Of a stretch of 64,000 nt of DNA, positions 18,752-27,403 are shown piece by piece (within the stretch, counting starts at the first letter, position 1; every line of letters starts with the position of its first letter). Under the pieces are notes generated by a model. It saw only the letters and a list, made by a program, of their open reading frames with translations, ran no database searches and had not been told where the DNA came from. Both the position numbers and the translations under genes were made by a program. This DNA is from Microtetraspora niveoalba (GTDB lineage: Bacteria > Actinomycetota > Actinomycetes > Streptosporangiales > Streptosporangiaceae), in assembly GCF_001570405.1 (NCBI RefSeq), contig NZ_BBYM01000017.1:1-64000 (forward strand). Reading direction: 5' to 3'.

Positions 18752-18805
18752 ATTGACTACGATTGCCCGAAAGTGTGGATTATTGCCCGGAAGATGTCAA
18801 TAGTC
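18752..18805. promoter_or_regulatory. Candidate DeoR operator with direct and inverted repeats
   Basis: An AT-richer stretch upstream of the DeoR gene holds a direct repeat, ATTGCCCG at 18762-18769 and 18782-18789 (20 bases apart, each followed by RAA), flanked by ATTGACTA (18752-18759) and the inverted GTCAATAGTC (18796-18805). A TTGACA on the minus strand (18800-18795) could be a -35. The arrangement suggests autoregulation of the DeoR operon. Confidence 0.45.
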
Positions 18806-18869
18806 GGTCACTCACGCGCAACGCGCCGTCCGCATGCTGGACGGAACGGGACCGGCCCCTCGCCGTCCG

Positions 18870-18875
18870 TAGACT
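18870..18875 (+). promoter_or_regulatory. -10 element of hisD (TAGACT)
   Basis: TAGACT lies exactly six bases before GTG 18882. This supports a leaderless hisD mRNA starting at the GTG and argues against an upstream ATG at 18876, which would lie before the first transcribed base. Confidence 0.6.
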
Positions 18876-18881
18876 ATGAGG

Positions 18882-20189
18882 GTGATTTCCCGTATCGATC
18901 TGCGCGGTTCCCTGCCCGGTGACCTGCGCGATGTGCTGCCCCGCGCCGAGCTCGACGTCGAGGCCGCCCTGGAGAAGGTGCGGCCCATATGTGAGGACGT
19001 GCGCCATCGCGGCGCGGCAGCCGTACGGGAGCTGACCGCGAGATTCGACGGCGTCGAGCTGGAGTCCACCCGGGTTCCGGTGGAGGAGCTCGGCCGCGCC
19101 CTGGAGAGCCTCGACCCGGCCGTGCGCGCCGCGCTGGAGGAGTCGATCAGGCGGGCCCGCCTGGTCCACCGCGACCAGCGCCGCACCGACACCGTCACCC
19201 AGGTCGTGCCCGGCGGCACGGTCACCGAGCGGTGGGTCCCCGTGGAGCGCGTCGGCCTCTACGTGCCGGGCGGCCGGGCCGTCTACCCCTCCAGCGTGGT
19301 CATGAACGTCGTGCCCGCCCAGGAGGCCGGGGTCGGCTCCCTCGCCGTCACCTCGCCCGCCCAGAAGGAGTTCGGCGGGCTCCCGCACCCCACGATCCTC
19401 GCCGCCTGCGCCCTGCTCGGCGTCGACGAGGTCTACGCCGTGGGCGGCGCCCAGGCCGTGGCGATGTTCGCCTACGGCACCGAGGAGTGCGCGCCGGCCA
19501 CCATGGTCACCGGCCCCGGCAACATCTGGGTCGCCGCGGCCAAACGGCTGCTCAAGGGCCGCATCGGCATCGACTCCGAGGCGGGCCCCACCGAGATCGC
19601 GATCCTCGCCGACGAGACCGCCGACCCCGTCCACGTCGCCGCCGACCTGATCAGCCAGGCCGAGCACGACGTGATCGCCGCCTCCGTGCTCGTCACCACC
19701 AGCACCGAGCTGGCCGACGCGGTCGAGAAGGAGCTCCCCGGCCAGGTCGCCGCCACCCGCCACACCGAGCGGATCACCGAGGCGCTCTCCGGCCGCCAGT
19801 CCGGCATCGTCCTCGTCTCCTCGATCGAGGACGGCCTGCGCGTCGTCGACGCCTACGCCGCCGAGCACCTGGAGATCCAGACCGCGGACGCGGCCGAGGT
19901 GGCCGCCCGTGTGCGCAACGCAGGCGCGATCTTCGTCGGGGCCCACTCCCCGGTGTCCCTCGGCGACTACATGGCCGGCTCCAACCACGTGCTGCCGACC
20001 GGTGGCTGCGCCTGCCACTCCTCCGGCCTGTCCGTGCAGACCTTCCTGCGCGGCATCCACGTCGTCGAGTACAGCCGCGAGGCCCTCGCCGGCGCCGCGC
20101 CGCACGTCTGCGTGCTCGCCGACGCCGAGGACCTCCCCGCCCACGGCGCGGCGATCCGCGCCCGGTTCGACTGGGGGATCCCCTCGTGA
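18882..20189 (+). CDS. hisD: Histidinol dehydrogenase
   Basis: Catalyses the last two steps of histidine synthesis, oxidising L-histidinol to L-histidine with two NAD. 435 residues from GTG 18882 (MISRIDLRG, the usual N-terminus of the family). Family landmarks are [38 protein letters not shown], the zinc-site region SQAEHD, EHLEIQT and [10 protein letters not shown]. It is the first gene of the his operon, and its stop overlaps the hisC start by four bases. The leaderless promoter just upstream decides the start. Confidence 0.97.
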   Translation: MISRIDLRGSLPGDLRDVLPRAELDVEAALEKVRPICEDVRHRGAAAVRELTARFDGVELESTRVPVEELGRALESLDPAVRAALEESIRRARLVHRDQRRTDTVTQVVPGGTVTERWVPVERVGLYVPGGRAVYPSSVVMNVVPAQEAGVGSLAVTSPAQKEFGGLPHPTILAACALLGVDEVYAVGGAQAVAMFAYGTEECAPATMVTGPGNIWVAAAKRLLKGRIGIDSEAGPTEIAILADETADPVHVAADLISQAEHDVIAASVLVTTSTELADAVEKELPGQVAATRHTERITEALSGRQSGIVLVSSIEDGLRVVDAYAAEHLEIQTADAAEVAARVRNAGAIFVGAHSPVSLGDYMAGSNHVLPTGGCACHSSGLSVQTFLRGIHVVEYSREALAGAAPHVCVLADAEDLPAHGAAIRARFDWGIPS

Positions 20190-21283
20190 CCGAACAGCGA
20201 GAGAACGTGACGACGCTCGACGACCTGCCCATCCGGGACGACCTGCGGGGCAGGACCGCCTACGGCGCCCCGCAGCTCGACGTGCCGGTCCGGCTCAACA
20301 CCAACGAGAACCCCTACCCGCCCTCGCCCGGCCTGGTCGACGACCTGGCCCGCGCCGTACGGCAGAGTGCGGCGACGCTCAACCGCTATCCCGACCGGGA
20401 CGCGCTCGACCTGCGCAAGGACCTCGCCGACCACCTCGGCCACGGCCTCACCGCCCGGCAGGTGTGGGCGGCCAACGGCTCCAACGAGGTCATCCAGCAG
20501 ATCCTCCAGGCGTTCGGCGGCCCCGGACGCCGCGCGCTGGGCTTCGAGCCGTCCTACTCCATGCACCCGATCATCGCGGGCGTGACCGCCACCCGCTGGA
20601 TCGACGGCGCGCGCGAGGAGGACTTCGCGATCGACGAGGAGCGGGCCGTCCGCGCGATCGAGGAGCACCGCCCCGACGTGGTGTTCCTCACCTCGCCGAA
20701 CAACCCCACCGGCACGGCGCTGCCGCCGCGCGTCATCGAGCGGATCCTCGCCGCCGCGCCCGGCATGGTCGTCGTCGACGAGGCGTACGCCGAGTTCGCG
20801 CGGGCCGGCACCCCGTCGGCGCTGACGCTGCTCCCCGGCAACCCGCGCCTGATCGTCACGCGCACCATGTCCAAGGCGTTCGCCATGGCGGGCACCCGCC
20901 TCGGCTACCTCGCCGCCGACCCCGCCGTCATCGACGCTCTGCTGCTGGTCCGCCTGCCGTACCACCTGTCCACGCTGACGCAGGCGGCGGCCCGGGTCGC
21001 GCTCGCGCACCGGGCGGAGCTGCTCGGCACCGTGGACGCGCTGCGCGCCGAGCGGGACGCGACGGTGGCCTGGCTACGGCAACGTGGCCTCGCCGTCGCA
21101 GACTCCGACGCCAATTTCGTGCTATTCGGTAAGTTTCCGGATCGGCACGCCGTTTGGGAGGGCGTGCTCGAACGCGGCGTGCTGATCAGGGAAACCGGTC
21201 CGGACGGCTGGCTGCGGGTTTCGATCGGGACCGGTGAAGAGATGGCGGCCTTCCGGGCCGCTCTGGAGGGGGTCCTCGGATGA
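20186..21283 (+). CDS. hisC: Histidinol-phosphate aminotransferase
   Basis: PLP-dependent class I/II aminotransferase that converts imidazole-acetol phosphate and glutamate to histidinol phosphate. 365 residues. Seen are [10 protein letters not shown] near the N-terminus, [21 protein letters not shown] and the PLP lysine motif [15 protein letters not shown]. The GTG start overlaps hisD, and the stop overlaps the hisB ATG, both by four bases. Position in the operon makes the HisC role, rather than another aromatic aminotransferase, nearly certain. Confidence 0.96.
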   Translation: MTEQRENVTTLDDLPIRDDLRGRTAYGAPQLDVPVRLNTNENPYPPSPGLVDDLARAVRQSAATLNRYPDRDALDLRKDLADHLGHGLTARQVWAANGSNEVIQQILQAFGGPGRRALGFEPSYSMHPIIAGVTATRWIDGAREEDFAIDEERAVRAIEEHRPDVVFLTSPNNPTGTALPPRVIERILAAAPGMVVVDEAYAEFARAGTPSALTLLPGNPRLIVTRTMSKAFAMAGTRLGYLAADPAVIDALLLVRLPYHLSTLTQAAARVALAHRAELLGTVDALRAERDATVAWLRQRGLAVADSDANFVLFGKFPDRHAVWEGVLERGVLIRETGPDGWLRVSIGTGEEMAAFRAALEGVLG

Positions 21284-21897
21284 GTGACGCGCGTGTTACG
21301 GGCGCGGGCCGTGTCGGCCGGGTCGAGCGCGCTACCAAGGAGACGTCCGTGCTGGTCGAGGTCAACCTCGACGGCACCGGCGTCGTGGACGTCGCGACCG
21401 GCGTCGGGTTCTTCGACCACATGCTGGCGCAGCTCGGCAAGCACGGCCTGTTCGACCTGACCGTCAAGACGCAGGGCGACCTGCACATCGACTCCCACCA
21501 CACGATCGAGGACACCTCGCTCGCGCTCGGCGCCGCGTTCCGCGAGGCCCTGGGCGACAAGTCGGGCATCCGGCGGTACGGCACCGCGGCGTGCCCCCTG
21601 GACGAGTCGCTCGCCCAGGTCACGGTGGACCTGTCCGGCCGGCCGTACCTGGTGCACACCGAGCCCGAGGGCATGGCGCCGATGATCGGCCCCGACTACG
21701 ACACCACCATGACCCGGCACATCCTGGAGTCGTTCGTCGCGCAGGCCGCGGTCTGCCTGCACGTCCACGTGCCGTACGGGCGCAACGCGCACCACATCGT
21801 GGAGGCGCAGTTCAAGGCCCTCGCCCGCGCGCTGCGCGAGGCGTCGGAGCGGGACCCGCGCGCCACCGGCGTGCCGAGCACCAAGGGCGTGCTATGA
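21280..21897 (+). CDS. hisB: Imidazoleglycerol-phosphate dehydratase
   Basis: Manganese enzyme that dehydrates imidazole glycerol phosphate. 205 residues, the monofunctional form without a histidinol phosphatase domain. The metal-binding signatures [22 protein letters not shown] and the second copy [18 protein letters not shown] are present. About 12 N-terminal residues precede the conserved [16 protein letters not shown] overlaps hisC; the stop overlaps the next small gene. Histidinol phosphatase is therefore encoded elsewhere. Confidence 0.96.
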   Translation: MSDARVTGAGRVGRVERATKETSVLVEVNLDGTGVVDVATGVGFFDHMLAQLGKHGLFDLTVKTQGDLHIDSHHTIEDTSLALGAAFREALGDKSGIRRYGTAACPLDESLAQVTVDLSGRPYLVHTEPEGMAPMIGPDYDTTMTRHILESFVAQAAVCLHVHVPYGRNAHHIVEAQFKALARALREASERDPRATGVPSTKGVL

Positions 21898-22046
21898 CCT
21901 TCGCGTCCGTCGGCATGATCTTCGTGGGGCTCTTCCTGATCGGCGGGGTCATCTCCGCCGTACGCCAGGGGCTGAAGGGGCTCGCCATCGTCACCGGCGC
22001 GGGTGCCGTGCTCGCGCTGACAGCGGGGGTGTTGTGGTGGCAGTAG
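21894..22046 (+). CDS. Small membrane protein inside the his operon
   Basis: A 50-residue protein with two hydrophobic segments (about 4-21 and 29-47) split by a short basic turn (VRQGLKG). Its ATG overlaps the hisB stop by four bases and its end overlaps the hisH start by 13 bases, so it is in the same translationally coupled chain and is likely real. Similar short membrane proteins occur between hisB and hisH in other actinomycetes (from memory). No function is known. Confidence 0.7.
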   Translation: MTFASVGMIFVGLFLIGGVISAVRQGLKGLAIVTGAGAVLALTAGVLWWQ

Positions 22047-22675
22047 CGAAGCGGGTCGTCATCCTCGACTACGGCTCGGGCAACCTGCGCTCGGCCGAAC
22101 GGGCGCTCGCCCGCGCGGGCGCCGACGTGACGGTGACCGCCGACCACGGCGCGGCCCTGGAGGCGGACGGCCTGGTCGTCCCGGGGGTCGGCGCGTTCGC
22201 CGCCTGCATGGCGGGGCTCAGGAGCATCGCGGGCGAGCGCGTCATCGGGCGCAGGCTCGCCGCGGCGCGCCCGGTCCTCGGCATCTGCGTCGGCATGCAG
22301 ATCCTCTTCGAGAAGGGCGTCGAGCACGGCGTCCACACCGAGGGCTGCGGGGAGTGGCCCGGCGTCGTCCGGCGCCTGGACGCCCCCGTCCTGCCCCACA
22401 TGGGCTGGAACACCGTGACCGCCCCGGAGGGCAGCGTCCTCTTCCGCGGGCTCGACGCCGGGACCCGGTTCTACTTCGTCCACTCGTACGGGGTGCGCGA
22501 GTGGGAGCTCACGCCCGGCCCCGGCTTCGCCGAGCCGCTGGTCACCTGGGCCGAGCACGGTGTGCCGTTCGTCGCGGCCGTCGAGAACGGGCCGCTCACG
22601 GCCACCCAGTTCCACCCCGAGAAGTCCGGCGACGCCGGAGCCGTCCTCCTCTCCAACTGGCTGAGCACGCTGTGA
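22034..22675 (+). CDS. hisH: Imidazole glycerol phosphate synthase, glutaminase subunit
   Basis: Class I glutamine amidotransferase that feeds ammonia to HisF. 213 residues. [15 protein letters not shown] opens the domain, the nucleophile is in [18 protein letters not shown] is present, and the catalytic His/Glu pair is in FHPEKSG. It starts at GTG 22034 inside the end of the small membrane gene; a second GTG follows directly. It is separated from priA by a 138-base gap with a perfect hairpin. Confidence 0.96.
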   Translation: MVAVAKRVVILDYGSGNLRSAERALARAGADVTVTADHGAALEADGLVVPGVGAFAACMAGLRSIAGERVIGRRLAAARPVLGICVGMQILFEKGVEHGVHTEGCGEWPGVVRRLDAPVLPHMGWNTVTAPEGSVLFRGLDAGTRFYFVHSYGVREWELTPGPGFAEPLVTWAEHGVPFVAAVENGPLTATQFHPEKSGDAGAVLLSNWLSTL

Positions 22676-22688
22676 ACCGCGGGGCCTC

Positions 22689-22727
22689 CCCGGCCCCCGC
22701 GGCGGGGAGGCCGCCGCGGGGGCCGGG
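22689..22727 (+). terminator. Perfect 17-base-pair hairpin inside the his operon
   Basis: CCCGGCCCCCGCGGCGG (22689-22705) pairs fully with CCGCCGCGGGGGCCGGG (22711-22727) around a five-base loop. It lies between hisH and priA, the only sizeable gap in the operon, and has no T-run. It could be a partial terminator, an mRNA stabiliser for the hisD-H part or a processing site. Confidence 0.6.
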
Positions 22728-22813
22728 CCGACCGTCCGGCCCCCGCCCTCGTGCCGTCGATACTGCTGATCCCGGTGCCCGTCACCGTCGTACTTGACCG
22801 GAGGTCCTGACTG

Positions 22814-23539
22814 ATGTCGCTCGTTTTGCTTCCCGCCGTGGATGTCGCCGACGGCCAGGCGGTTCGCCTGGTGCAGGGTGAGGCGGGCACGGAGACCTCG
22901 TACGGCGACCCGCTCGCCGCGGCGCTCGCCTGGCAGGAGGCCGGCGCGGAGTGGATCCATCTCGTGGACCTGGACGCGGCGTTCGGCCGGGGCGGCAACC
23001 GCGAGCTGCTGGCGTCGGTGGTCGGCGCCCTGGACGTGAACGTCGAACTGTCCGGCGGCATCCGTGACGACGCCTCGCTCGACGCCGCCCTTGCCACCGG
23101 CTGCCGCCGGGTCAACATCGGCACCGCCGCCCTCGAGGACCCCGCCTGGTGCGCCAAGATCATCGCCGAGCACGGGGACCGCATCGCGGTCGGGCTCGAC
23201 GTCCGGGGCACCACCCTGGCGGCGCGCGGCTGGACCCAGGAGGGCGGCGACCTGTGGGAGGTGCTCGACCGGCTGGAGTCGGAGGGCTGCCCCCGCTACG
23301 TCGTCACCGACGTGACCAAGGACGGCACGCTGCGCGGCCCCAACCTCGACCTGCTCCGCGAGGTCTGCCGCCGTACCGACCGGCCCGTGATCGCCAGCGG
23401 CGGCGTGTCGTCGCTGGACGACCTGCGTGCCCTGTCCGGCCTCGTCCCCGAGGGAGTCGAGGGCGCCATCGTCGGCAAGGCGCTGTACGCCCAGGCGTTC
23501 ACGCTGGAGGAGGCCCTGGCGGCGGTGAGCGGCCGATGA
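22814..23539 (+). CDS. priA: Bifunctional phosphoribosyl isomerase (HisA/TrpF)
   Basis: A (beta/alpha)8 isomerase of 241 residues acting on both ProFAR (histidine) and phosphoribosyl anthranilate (tryptophan). General acid/base aspartates are D10 in PAVDVADGQ and the one in [10 protein letters not shown]. The PriA marks are present: R18 (QAVRLVQG) and the R-x-W of [12 protein letters not shown], the loop that lets the actinobacterial enzyme accept both substrates. No trpF is found beside trpC, trpB and trpA in this window, which fits this dual role. The final bases overlap the RidA start. Confidence 0.93.
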   Translation: MSLVLLPAVDVADGQAVRLVQGEAGTETSYGDPLAAALAWQEAGAEWIHLVDLDAAFGRGGNRELLASVVGALDVNVELSGGIRDDASLDAALATGCRRVNIGTAALEDPAWCAKIIAEHGDRIAVGLDVRGTTLAARGWTQEGGDLWEVLDRLESEGCPRYVVTDVTKDGTLRGPNLDLLREVCRRTDRPVIASGGVSSLDDLRALSGLVPEGVEGAIVGKALYAQAFTLEEALAAVSGR

Positions 23540-23952
23540 GCACCAGGATCTTCTCCGGCGGCCCGTGGGAGGACCGGTACGGCTACGCCCGCGCCGTCGT
23601 CGCCGGCCCGCACGTGTGGGTGTCGGGCTGCACCGCCACCGTGGACGGCGAGGTGCGCCACGCCGGCGACGCCTACCGGCAGACGCTCACCGCGATCTCC
23701 ATCGCGCTCGACGCGATCGAGAAGGCCGGCGGCAGCCTGCGGGACGTCGTCCGCACGCGGATCTACCTTGTAAAGGTGGACGACTTCGACGCCGCCGGCC
23801 GCGCGCACGGCGAGGTCTTCGGCACGGTCCGGCCCGCCTGCACCAGCATCCAGGTGGCCGGGCTCGTCGACCCCCGGATGCTGGTCGAGGTCGAGGTCGA
23901 GGCGTACCTGGGCGACGGCACGCGCGACGACGCGGGAGGCGAGGCCCCGTGA
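23536..23952 (+). CDS. RidA-family (YjgF/UK114) protein in the his operon
   Basis: A 138-residue protein of the Rid family. [27 protein letters not shown], the central [16 protein letters not shown] and the C-terminal [16 protein letters not shown] match the fold; the conserved arginine that binds the substrate carboxylate is R in VVRTRIYL. RidA deaminates reactive enamine/imine intermediates from PLP enzymes, so it may protect against by-products here; that is inference. ATG overlaps priA by four bases and the stop overlaps hisF by four. Confidence 0.9.
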   Translation: MSTRIFSGGPWEDRYGYARAVVAGPHVWVSGCTATVDGEVRHAGDAYRQTLTAISIALDAIEKAGGSLRDVVRTRIYLVKVDDFDAAGRAHGEVFGTVRPACTSIQVAGLVDPRMLVEVEVEAYLGDGTRDDAGGEAP

Positions 23953-24719
23953 CGGTCGCGGTACGCGTCATCCCCTGCCTGGACGTGGACGCCGGGCGGG
24001 TGGTCAAGGGCGTCAACTTCGAGAACCTGCGCGACGCCGGCGACCCGGTCGAGCTGGCCCGCCGCTACGACGCCGAGGGCGCCGACGAGCTGACCTTCCT
24101 CGACATCACCGCCTCGTCCGGCGGTCGCGACACCATGCTCGACGTGGTGCGCCGCACCGCCGAGCAGGTCTTCATCCCGCTGACCGTCGGCGGCGGCGTG
24201 CGGACGGTCGAGGACGTGGACCGGCTGCTGCGCGCGGGCGCGGACAAGGTGGGCGTCAACACCGCCGCCATCGCCCGCCCCGAGCTGCTGACCGAGGCGT
24301 CCCAGCGGTTCGGCGCCCAGTGCGTCGTGCTCTCGGTGGACGCCCGCCGGGTCGTGGACGGGCCGCCCACCCCCTCCGGCTTCGAGGTGACCACGCACGG
24401 AGGACGCCGGGGCACCGGCATCGACGCGGTCGAGTGGGCGCGTCGCGGGCAGGAGCTCGGCGTGGGGGAGATCCTGCTCAACTCCATGGACGGCGACGGC
24501 ACCAAGGACGGCTACGACCTGGAGATGCTCCGGGCCGTGCGCGCCGCCGTCACCGTTCCGGTGATCGCCTCGGGCGGTGCGGGAAGGCTGGAGCACTTCC
24601 CGCCCGCGATCGAGGCGGGCGCCGACGCCGTGCTCGCGGCGAGCGTCTTCCACTTCGGCGACCTGAAGATCGCGGACGTGAAGGACGCCCTCCGCGCCGC
24701 CGGGCACCCCGTGCGCTGA
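23949..24719 (+). CDS. hisF: Imidazole glycerol phosphate synthase, cyclase subunit
   Basis: The cyclase partner of HisH, making imidazole glycerol phosphate and AICAR from PRFAR. 256 residues. [19 protein letters not shown] with the catalytic aspartate, the second aspartate in [28 protein letters not shown] and [10 protein letters not shown] are all typical. The GTG start overlaps the RidA stop. It ends the his operon; a terminator follows. Confidence 0.97.
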   Translation: MTVAVRVIPCLDVDAGRVVKGVNFENLRDAGDPVELARRYDAEGADELTFLDITASSGGRDTMLDVVRRTAEQVFIPLTVGGGVRTVEDVDRLLRAGADKVGVNTAAIARPELLTEASQRFGAQCVVLSVDARRVVDGPPTPSGFEVTTHGGRRGTGIDAVEWARRGQELGVGEILLNSMDGDGTKDGYDLEMLRAVRAAVTVPVIASGGAGRLEHFPPAIEAGADAVLAASVFHFGDLKIADVKDALRAAGHPVR

Positions 24720-24732
24720 CCGGCGCCCGCCC

Positions 24733-24770
24733 CGCGCGACCTCGGCCCGTCAGGCGGCCGAGGTCGCGCG
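24733..24770. terminator. Bidirectional terminator after hisF
   Basis: CGCGCGACCTCGGCC (24733-24747) pairs perfectly with GGCCGAGGTCGCGCG (24756-24770) around an eight-base loop. The stop codon of the converging NmrA-like gene lies in the loop, so one hairpin serves both transcripts. Confidence 0.8.
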
Positions 24771-25598
24771 CAGATAGTCCGCGAAGGTCATCGGCCGATG
24801 GCCGGCGACCTTCTCCACGGTGTCCGTGACCACGTCCAGCTCCCCGGCGGCGATGGCGGCGTAGGACGTGACCCAGCCCGCCACCTCCCACTCGGGCGCG
24901 CCGAAGCGGGCCCGGGAGGCGTACGCCTCCTCGATCGTCTCGGCGTGGTAGCGGACCGGCTTCCCGGTCACGCGGGTGATCGCCTCCGCGGCCTCCCCGA
25001 GCGTGAGCGCCCGCGGCCCGGTCACGTCGTACGTCATGCCGTCGTGGCCGTGCTCGCGCAGGACCGCGGCGGCGACGTCGGCGATGTCGTCCCGCGCCAC
25101 CAGGCCGACCCGCCCCTGCCCGGCCGGGCCCCGGATGACGCCGTCCTCGCCCGCGAAGTACGGCACCAGGTCCATGTACAGGCTGTTGCGCAGGAACGTG
25201 AACTTGACGCCGCTCTCGCGGATGTGCTGCTCGGTGTGCCAGTGGTCGCGGGCGAACGTGAAGGTCGCGTCCGGGGCGGCGCCGAGGAACGACACGTACA
25301 CGATCCTGGACACGCCCGCGTCGAGCGCCGCGTCCACGGCGGAGGTGTGCAGCGCCACCCGGCCCGCCGTCTCGGTGGCGGAGACCAGCAGCAGCGTCTG
25401 CACCTCGTCGAGCGCGGCCCGGAGCGCGTCCGTGTCCTCGTACGCCGCGGCGACCGCGTGGGCGCCGGGAAGGTCCGGCGCGCGGGACGTGTCGCGGACG
25501 ACGAGGCGCTGGTCCACCCCGGCCTCGGCGAGGCGGTGCGCCACGCGCCGCCCGAGCTGACCGGTCGCCCCGGTCACAGCGATGAGATCAGAGGTCAT
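24750..25598 (-). CDS. NmrA/QorB-like NAD(P)-binding oxidoreductase
   Basis: A 282-residue atypical short-chain dehydrogenase. The Rossmann motif is VTGATGQLGRRVAHRLAEAG at the N-terminus, followed by RLVVRDTSRAPDL. The middle has IVYVSFLGAAPDATF and the RNSLYMDLV segment common in the QorB/NmrA-like quinone reductase group. The active-site Tyr-x-x-x-Lys of classical SDRs is not evident, so it may be a sensor or quinone reductase. It stands alone, converging on hisF and 30 bases from the LacI gene stop. Confidence 0.8.
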   Translation of the reverse strand: MTSDLIAVTGATGQLGRRVAHRLAEAGVDQRLVVRDTSRAPDLPGAHAVAAAYEDTDALRAALDEVQTLLLVSATETAGRVALHTSAVDAALDAGVSRIVYVSFLGAAPDATFTFARDHWHTEQHIRESGVKFTFLRNSLYMDLVPYFAGEDGVIRGPAGQGRVGLVARDDIADVAAAVLREHGHDGMTYDVTGPRALTLGEAAEAITRVTGKPVRYHAETIEEAYASRARFGAPEWEVAGWVTSYAAIAAGELDVVTDTVEKVAGHRPMTFADYLRATSAA

Positions 25599-25628
25599 TC
25601 GTCCAGTGTCACACCGGGCGCCCGGCGG

Positions 25629-26636
25629 CTACCGGGTGGACTCGCGGACCACCAGCTCCGGCTGGAACATGATCTGCTGGTGGGCGTGCCCCTCCGGGTT
25701 GTCGCACTCGTCGAGGAGCAGCTCGGTGGCGAGCCGGCCGAGCCGGTGCGTCGGCTGCCGGACCGAGCTCAGCGACACCGCGGACGCGGCGGCGAAGTCG
25801 ATGTCGTCGTACCCGATGATCGAGACGTCGCCGGGGACGCGCACGCCGCCCTGCAGCAGGCCGCGTAGCAGGCCGACGGCCAGCAGGTCGTTCGCGCAGA
25901 ACACCGCGTCCGGCAGCGGCCCCGAGGAGAGCAGCTTCTCCGCCGCCTGCTGGCCGTACCTGGCGTTCATGCCCGGCATGGGCAGCTCGGACAGCGTCGC
26001 GCCGGGGGCCGGCCCCGCCTGCCGTACGGCGCGGCGGGCGCCCTCGAGCCGGTCCCCGCACTGCCGGATGGACAGCGGCCCGCTGACGTACGTGATCCGC
26101 CGGGCGCCCGCGGCGAGCAGGTGGGCGACGGCGAGCGAGCCGCCGGCCACGTCGTTCACGGCGACGGAGCACAGGTCGGGCCGGTGCGCCGGATGGTCCA
26201 CCAGGACCACGTTGATGCCGAGGTCGAGGATGTGGTCGAGGCGGCGCGGTTCGTCGGTGGACGGGGTGATCAGCACGCCCCGGACCCGCTGCTCCGCCAG
26301 GACGCGGAGGTTGCGCTCCTCCTTGAGGGAGTCGCCGGCCGAGTTGCCGAGGATCACGGCGTAGCCGAGGTCGCTCGCCACGTCCTCGACCCCGGCGGCG
26401 ACGTCGGTGAAGAACGGGTTGGAGATGTCGATGACCGACAGCCCGATCGTGCGGCTGTGCCCGGCGCGCAGCGAGGAGGCCGAGGCGTGCCGGACGAAGC
26501 CCAGATCGCGGATCGCCGCCTCGACCCGGGCCCGTGTCGCGGCGGCGACCTTCTCGGGCCGGTTGAGCACGTTGGACACCGTGCCGGGGGAGACGGCGGC
26601 ACGCGCCGCGACCTCCTTGATGCTGACCGTGGTCAT
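25629..26636 (-). CDS. LacI-family transcriptional regulator
   Basis: A 335-residue repressor. The DNA-binding headpiece is complete at the N-terminus (SIKEVAARAAVSPGTVSNVLNRP, hinge AAATRARVEAAIRDLGF), followed by a periplasmic-binding-like sensor domain (IGLSVIDISNPFFTDVAAGVED, ending near LATELLLDECDNP). The ATG at 26636 (MTTVSIKEV) is chosen because the headpiece starts there; an open frame runs further upstream. A half-palindromic TTGAAACGCAA lies just before the start and may be an autoregulatory operator. No sugar operon is adjacent, so the target is unknown. Confidence 0.9.
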   Translation of the reverse strand: MTTVSIKEVAARAAVSPGTVSNVLNRPEKVAAATRARVEAAIRDLGFVRHASASSLRAGHSRTIGLSVIDISNPFFTDVAAGVEDVASDLGYAVILGNSAGDSLKEERNLRVLAEQRVRGVLITPSTDEPRRLDHILDLGINVVLVDHPAHRPDLCSVAVNDVAGGSLAVAHLLAAGARRITYVSGPLSIRQCGDRLEGARRAVRQAGPAPGATLSELPMPGMNARYGQQAAEKLLSSGPLPDAVFCANDLLAVGLLRGLLQGGVRVPGDVSIIGYDDIDFAAASAVSLSSVRQPTHRLGRLATELLLDECDNPEGHAHQQIMFQPELVVRESTR

Positions 26637-26711
26637 GGCCCCTGATTGAAACGCAACGGCGTCGACGCGCGCCACCCCGTGTCCCGGGCGGCGCGCTCGA
26701 TGGGAGGAGAA

Positions 26712-26750
26712 CCCCGACGCGGCCGCGCCGTCCCGGCCGCGTCGTCGGGG
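26712..26750 (-). terminator. Hairpin after the microprotein gene pair
   Basis: CCCCGACGCGGCCG (26712-26725) pairs with CGGCCGCGTCGTCGGGG (26734-26750) with a three-base bulge. It lies 26 bases beyond the stop of the first microprotein gene in its direction of transcription. The rest of the gap (26637-26775) holds no gene. Confidence 0.55.
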
Positions 26751-26775
26751 CCGGGCGTAGCCGCGGCGCCCCGCC

Positions 26776-26937
26776 TCACCCCAGAACTGTCGTGAAGAAT
26801 GTGGCCAATCGGCTGGCGCCCGTGTTCACCGTCTCGAACACGCCCTTCACGGCGCCGGCGGCGGCGGCGGGCTGGCTGTAGAGGTAGAAGACCACGAACG
26901 CGATGGCCGCGTACGTAAGAACCTTCTTGACCTGCAT
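26776..26937 (-). CDS. 53-residue single-span membrane microprotein (paralogue A)
   Basis: A small protein starting MQVKKVLTYAAIAFVVFYLY: two basic residues, one membrane span (about 6-22), QP, then an amphipathic tail with GVF and FFTTVLG. It is about 62% identical (33 of 53 by eye) to the neighbouring protein at 27041-27205, so both are real and arose by duplication. A strong AGGAGG lies before the ATG, and TATGAT (27000-26995 on the minus strand) is a candidate -10. Conserved short proteins of this look occur in actinomycetes, function unknown. A topology of N-in with the tail lying on the outer face is inferred. Confidence 0.75.
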   Translation of the reverse strand: MQVKKVLTYAAIAFVVFYLYSQPAAAAGAVKGVFETVNTGASRLATFFTTVLG

Positions 26938-27040
26938 TGGGGGGCCTCCTGCAGTCAGTTTCCCGGCGGTACACATACCCAGCGACGCGAATGATCATAA
27001 CTAGCCGGGAGGCCATGAGGCCCTTCCGGGGCCTAACTCT

Positions 27041-27205
27041 TCAGCCAGAAAACAGAGACGTGAAGAACGCCGACAGCCGCTCGGCGCCGGTGCCGATGCC
27101 GTCGAACACACCCCGTACCGCGGCGGCCGCCCCCGTGGGCTGGGTGAACAGGTAGAAGACCACGAAAGCGACAGCGGCGTAGGTCAGCAGCTTCTTCACG
27201 TTCAT
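27041..27205 (-). CDS. 54-residue single-span membrane microprotein (paralogue B)
   Basis: Starts MNVKKLLTYAAVAFVVFYLF, then QPTGAAAAV, GVF and ends FFTSLFSG. Same layout as the protein at 26776-26937: short basic N-terminus, one hydrophobic span and a C-terminal amphipathic segment. Unlike its paralogue it lacks a clear ribosome site before the ATG. The two genes are 103 bases apart on the same strand. The 198 bases between it and the TIGR03085 gene hold no recognisable gene; presumably the promoter lies there. Confidence 0.72.
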   Translation of the reverse strand: MNVKKLLTYAAVAFVVFYLFTQPTGAAAAVRGVFDGIGTGAERLSAFFTSLFSG

Positions 27206-27403
27206 AAGAGTTGTGGCGGCCCTCGCCGTGGAGGGGGAGGAGGCGCCGCCCTCCCTTCTTTTCCGATCGCTGGCCCTCATGCTGCCGCATCACGTCGTGA
27301 CATGTGGGGGTTTCCGCGGAGTGTCGGACATCGGGGGAGAAACGGGCCGGGAGCGCCTCACACGCGCCGTGCGGTCGCACACGGGCCCGGCCGGGGGACC
27401 GCC

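Noticed and set aside
18876-18881. ATG 18876 as the hisD start
   Set aside because: It lies before the base at which TAGACT would start transcription, and the family N-terminus begins with MISRIDLRG at GTG 18882.
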